This document shows, in pieces, positions 60,746 through 64,000 of a stretch of 64,000 nucleotides of DNA. The notes below the pieces were generated by a model. That model did not search any database, was not told the origin of the DNA, and saw only the letters and a list, made by a program, of their open reading frames with translations. Both the position numbers and the translations under genes were made by a program. This DNA comes from Rhodovulum robiginosum (GTDB lineage: Bacteria > Pseudomonadota > Alphaproteobacteria > Rhodobacterales > Rhodobacteraceae): contig NZ_RWGU01000051.1 in the NCBI RefSeq assembly GCF_003944755.1, positions 1 through 64,000 of the forward strand, in the 5' to 3' direction. Position 1 is the first letter of the stretch. Each line of letters begins with the position of its first letter.

Positions 60746-61303
60746 ATGGCAGAAGCGAAAAAAGACGACAGCATCGACATCGACGAGCAGGCCGAGGCTG
60801 ACGCGCCCGACCTGGCGGAAGCCGGGGCGCAGGAGGACGAGTACGAGACACTGCGCGCCGAGCGCGACGAGCTGCGCGACCGGTTCATGCGCGCGCTGGC
60901 CGATGCCGAAAACGCGCGCAAGCGCGGCGAGCGCGACCGGCGCGAGGCCGAGCAATACGGCGGCTCGAAACTGGCCCGCGATATGCTGCCCGTCTACGAT
61001 CACCTCTCGCGCGCCCTCGACGTGGTGAGCGAGGAACAGCGCGAGGCCAACAAGGCGTTCCTGGAGGGCGTCGAGCTGACCCTGCGCGAGCTGCTGAACG
61101 TGTTCGCCAAACACGGGATCGAGCGGCTGGCGCCCCAAGAGGGCGACACGTTCGACCCGCAGCTTCACCAGGCGATGTTCGAGGCCCCGGTGCCCGGCAC
61201 CAAGGCCGGTGAGATCATTCAGGTGATGACGGTGGGCTTCATGCTGCACGACAGGCTCTTGCGGCCGGCGCAGGTGGGCGTGTCGTCGACCCCGGCCGGT
61301 TAG
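60746..61303 (+). CDS. grpE: Nucleotide exchange factor GrpE
   Basis: 185 residues. GrpE releases ADP from DnaK. A long acidic N-terminal helix with EAGAQEDEYETLRAERDELRDRFMRALADAENARKRGERDR (in sections) forms the dimeric stalk. The DNA-K-binding beta domain near the C-terminus has EGDTFDPQLHQAMFEAPVPGT, then IIQVMTVGFMLHDRLLRPAQVGVS. This is typical and complete. The hrcA-grpE pair is transcribed together. The TAG stop overlaps the mutS stop (TAA on the other strand) in a TTAG. Confidence 0.97.
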   Translation: MAEAKKDDSIDIDEQAEADAPDLAEAGAQEDEYETLRAERDELRDRFMRALADAENARKRGERDRREAEQYGGSKLARDMLPVYDHLSRALDVVSEEQREANKAFLEGVELTLRELLNVFAKHGIERLAPQEGDTFDPQLHQAMFEAPVPGTKAGEIIQVMTVGFMLHDRLLRPAQVGVSSTPAG

Positions 61304-63951
61304 TCTTCGCCGGAGAGCGATTTCAACTCGTAGATCAGATCCAGCGCCGCCTTCGGTGTCAGCTCGTCGGGATGCACCCCGGCGAGCTTTTCATTCAGCG
61401 GCGAGGGGCCCTGGGCTGCGGCGGCCGGCGGGGCCTGCGTGGCGGCCGAGAACAGCGGCAGATCGTCGATCAGCGTCTTTTGCGGGCGTCCGCCCTCGCG
61501 GTCGCCGCGCTCCAGCGCGTCCAGCACCACGCGGGCACGATCCACCACCGCGGCGGGCAACCCGGCCAGGCGCGCCACCTGCACCCCGTAGGACCGATCC
61601 GCCGCCCCCTTGCGCACCTCGTGCAGAAAGATCACCTCGCCTTGCCATTCCTTGACGGCGACGGTGGCGTTGTCGACGCCCGCCAGCTTGTGCGCCAGCC
61701 CCGTCAACTCGTGGTAATGCGTGGCGAACAAGGCCCGGCAGCGGTTGACATCGTGCAGGTGTTCCAGCGTCGCCCAGGCGATGGACAGCCCGTCATAGGT
61801 GGCCGTGCCGCGGCCGATCTCGTCGAGGATGACCAATGCGCGGTCGTCGGCCTGGTTCAGGATCGCGGCGGTTTCCACCATCTCGACCATGAAGGTCGAC
61901 CGGCCGCGGGCCAGATCGTCGGCCGCGCCGACCCGGCTGAAGATCTGTGAAACAAGCCCGACCCGCGCGCGGCGGGCGGGCACGTAGCTGCCCGTCTGCG
62001 CCAGGAGCGCGATCAGCGCGTTCTGGCGCAGAAATGTGGATTTGCCGGCCATGTTGGGCCCGGTCAGCAGCCAGATATCGGTGCCTTGCCCCAGCGACAC
62101 ATCATTGGCCACGAACGGCCCGCCGCCGCCCGCGCGCAGGGCCTTTTCCACCACCGGATGCCGGCCGCCCTCGACCTCCAGCACGCGGCTGTCGTCGGTC
62201 TCGGGCGCGCACCAATCCTCGTCGCGGGCCAGATCGGCAAGGGCGGCGGCCAGGTCGATCTCGGCGAGGGCCGCCCCGGCGGCGGAAATGCGGGCAGCCT
62301 CGTCCAGGATCGCAGCTTTCAGGCTGTCATAGAGACGTTTTTCGATTTCCAGCGCCCGATTTCCGGCGTTCAGGATGCGGGTTTCCATCTCTGACAGCTC
62401 GACGGTGGTAAAGCGCACCGCGTTGGCCGTGGTCTGGCGATGGATAAAGGTCTCGGACAGCGGGGCCGAGAGCATCTTGTCGGAATGGGTGGCCGTGACT
62501 TCGATGAAATAGCCCAGCACGTTGTTATGCTTGATTTTCAAAGAGGCGACGCCGGTCTGCTGGCAGAAATGGGCCTGCATCCCTGCGATGACCGACCGCC
62601 CCTCGTCGCGCAGGCGTCGCGCCTCGTCCAGATCGGCATCGAAGCCATTGGCGATGAACCCGCCGTCACGGGCCATCAGCGGCGGGTCGGCCACCAGGGC
62701 GTCGCCCAGTCGGGTCAGCAGGGCATCGTGGCCGATCAGCGCATCCCGCGCCGCGGCCAGCGGGGCGGGCAGGTCGGCCTCGGGCAGGGAGAGAAGGATA
62801 TCGACCCCCTGTTCCAGCCCGTTGCGGATCGCCGACAGGTCGCGCGGGCCGCCCCGGTCGAGCGACAGACGCGACAGCGCGCGGTCGATGTCGGGGCATT
62901 TCCTGAGCCCGGCCCGCAGCCGGCCGCCCAGATCGGACCGTTCCACGAGAAACGCCACCGCCGCCAGCCGGCCCCGGATGACCGGCAATTCGGTCGAGGG
63001 GCTGGAAAGCCGCCGCTCCAGCAGGCGGGCACCGGGGGCCGTCACCGTGCGGTCGATCGCGGCCAGCAGGCTGCCGTCGCGCCGGCCCGACAGGCTGTGC
63101 GTCAGTTCCAGGTTGCGCCGCGTGGCGGCGTCGATCTGCACCGCGCCCGAGGCCAGTTCGCGCACCGGCGGCAATAGCAGCGGCAGCCGCCCCTTCTGGG
63201 TCAGGTCCAGGTACTCGACGATGGCGCCCATCGCCGACAGTTCGGCCCGGCCGAAACGGCCGTAGGCGTCGAGCGTCCTGACCCCGAACAGGCCGGTCAG
63301 CCGCGCCTCGGCGCCGGTACTGTCAAAGCTCGACCGGGCGAGCGGGGTGAGTGCGGCGCCCGATTCAGTGACGAGTCCGGCCCAATCGTCGTGGCAGGCT
63401 TCGGAAATGACGACCTCGCGCGGGGCCAGCCGTGCCAGTTCGGGCCCCAGCCGCACGGGCGGGCAGGGGATCACGCGGAACGCCCCTGTCGAGATATCGA
63501 CCCAGGCCAGCGCCCCCTCGCCGCGCACCTCGGCGAAGGCCGCAAGATAGTTGTGCCGACGCGCCTCGAGCAGCGAATCCTCGGTCAGCGTGCCGGGGGT
63601 GACGAGGCGCACCACCTCGCGCCGCACCACCGATTTCGCGCCGCGCTTCCTGGCCTCGGCGGGGTCTTCCATCTGCTCGCAGACCGCGACACGAAAGCCT
63701 TTGCGGATCAGCGTCAAAAGGTAGCTCTCCGCCGCGTGCACCGGTACGCCGCACATCGGGATATCGGCGCCCTTATGCTTGCCGCGCTTGGTCAGCGCGA
63801 TGTCCAGCGCGGCGGCCGCGGCCACCGCGTCATCGAAGAACATCTCGTAGAAATCGCCCATCCGGTAGAACAGAAGCGCGCCTGGATGGCCCTCCTTGAT
63901 CTCCAGATATTGCGCCATCATCGGCGTGACGGTTGCGCTATCCCCGCTCAC
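61300..63951 (-). CDS. mutS: DNA mismatch repair protein MutS
   Basis: 883 residues. MutS recognises mismatches. The mismatch-binding domain has the Phe-x-Glu motif FYRMGDFYEMF near the N-terminus (about residues 28-40); connector, lever and clamp domains follow; and the ATPase has the P-loop GPNMAGKST near residue 630, the Walker B/signature region VILDEIGRGTATYDGLSIAWA, and FATHYHEL. I used the GTG at 63951, with GGGGG upstream; ATGs at 63921 are also in frame. It converges on grpE, sharing four bases. The C-terminal helix (HPDELTPKAALDLIYELK) for tetramerisation is present. Confidence 0.97.
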   Translation of the reverse strand: MSGDSATVTPMMAQYLEIKEGHPGALLFYRMGDFYEMFFDDAVAAAAALDIALTKRGKHKGADIPMCGVPVHAAESYLLTLIRKGFRVAVCEQMEDPAEARKRGAKSVVRREVVRLVTPGTLTEDSLLEARRHNYLAAFAEVRGEGALAWVDISTGAFRVIPCPPVRLGPELARLAPREVVISEACHDDWAGLVTESGAALTPLARSSFDSTGAEARLTGLFGVRTLDAYGRFGRAELSAMGAIVEYLDLTQKGRLPLLLPPVRELASGAVQIDAATRRNLELTHSLSGRRDGSLLAAIDRTVTAPGARLLERRLSSPSTELPVIRGRLAAVAFLVERSDLGGRLRAGLRKCPDIDRALSRLSLDRGGPRDLSAIRNGLEQGVDILLSLPEADLPAPLAAARDALIGHDALLTRLGDALVADPPLMARDGGFIANGFDADLDEARRLRDEGRSVIAGMQAHFCQQTGVASLKIKHNNVLGYFIEVTATHSDKMLSAPLSETFIHRQTTANAVRFTTVELSEMETRILNAGNRALEIEKRLYDSLKAAILDEAARISAAGAALAEIDLAAALADLARDEDWCAPETDDSRVLEVEGGRHPVVEKALRAGGGGPFVANDVSLGQGTDIWLLTGPNMAGKSTFLRQNALIALLAQTGSYVPARRARVGLVSQIFSRVGAADDLARGRSTFMVEMVETAAILNQADDRALVILDEIGRGTATYDGLSIAWATLEHLHDVNRCRALFATHYHELTGLAHKLAGVDNATVAVKEWQGEVIFLHEVRKGAADRSYGVQVARLAGLPAAVVDRARVVLDALERGDREGGRPQKTLIDDLPLFSAATQAPPAAAAQGPSPLNEKLAGVHPDELTPKAALDLIYELKSLSGED

Positions 63952-64000
63952 TCTGCCCCCCGGTTCGCTGGTCAGCGGACCTTACAAACCGCATCTTGGC

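Noticed and set aside
1-64000. CRISPR arrays, insertion sequences, prophage or gene transfer agent genes, secretion or defence islands
   Set aside because: No regular short repeats, transposase, integrase, capsid or toxin-like genes were seen anywhere. Every long frame is a housekeeping, regulatory or flagellar gene.

Overview
This is a high-GC chromosomal segment from an alphaproteobacterium of the Rhodobacteraceae (Rhodobacterales). The evidence is the gene order regB / senC-regA / hvrB / ahcY, a CtrA-type flagellar cluster, and the rho-mnmE-mnmG-rsmG-parA-parB run next to an AT-rich island that looks like the chromosomal replication origin. I see no insertion sequence, prophage, CRISPR array, defence island or obvious recent transfer. 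Almost all genes are recognisable housekeeping or flagellar genes, closely packed and often overlapping by 4 to 25 bases.

Region 1 (1-13.4 kb) is part of a flagellar cluster. A leftward group encodes FliL, a 125-residue membrane/coiled-coil protein, MotE, MotA and a secreted helical-repeat protein that runs off the left edge. A divergent rightward group encodes FliF, FliH, FliN and FliP. Two further leftward units are flgE-flgK-flgL-flgI and motB. Near-consensus CtrA boxes (TTAA-N7-TTAA) lie in front of fliF/fliL, flgE and motB.

Region 2 (13.5-24.4 kb) holds a ring-cleaving dioxygenase-like VOC protein, a tRNA-Thr(CGT), the haem/envelope unit hemD-mitofilin-like-hemY, the divergent tsaD-gpsA-YciI-EVE unit, an MBL-fold hydrolase, a DUF2853 protein and ahcY.

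Region 3 (24.5-41.6 kb) carries an HD hydrolase and the redox regulators HvrB, RegA, SenC and RegB. Next is a PAS-domain protein resembling Rhodobacteraceae DivL, preceded by a perfect CtrA box. A tightly overlapping run follows: tsaE-amgK-murU-addB-addA, then trxA and hslVU.

Region 4 (41.9-49.3 kb) holds an MFS transporter, smr-mltA-tim44 (leftward), fxsA and secB (rightward), and dnaQ-coaE-aroE-maf (leftward).

Region 5 (49.3-64 kb) is the origin/partition region. It has a probable oriC (AT-rich island with DnaA-box-like 9-mers), hemJ, rho, mnmE, mnmG, rsmG, parA and parB. Two perfect 16-bp parS sites are present, one in the start region of mnmG and one inside the 5' end of rsmG. Leftward hemW-rdgB-rph, rightward hrcA-grpE and leftward mutS close the window.

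The most notable points are the oriC candidate, the parS site lying between the Shine-Dalgarno sequence and start codon of mnmG, the CtrA boxes including the one before the DivL-like gene, and a repeated pattern of convergent genes whose stop codons overlap in four bases. I did not find a previously undescribed multi-gene system.
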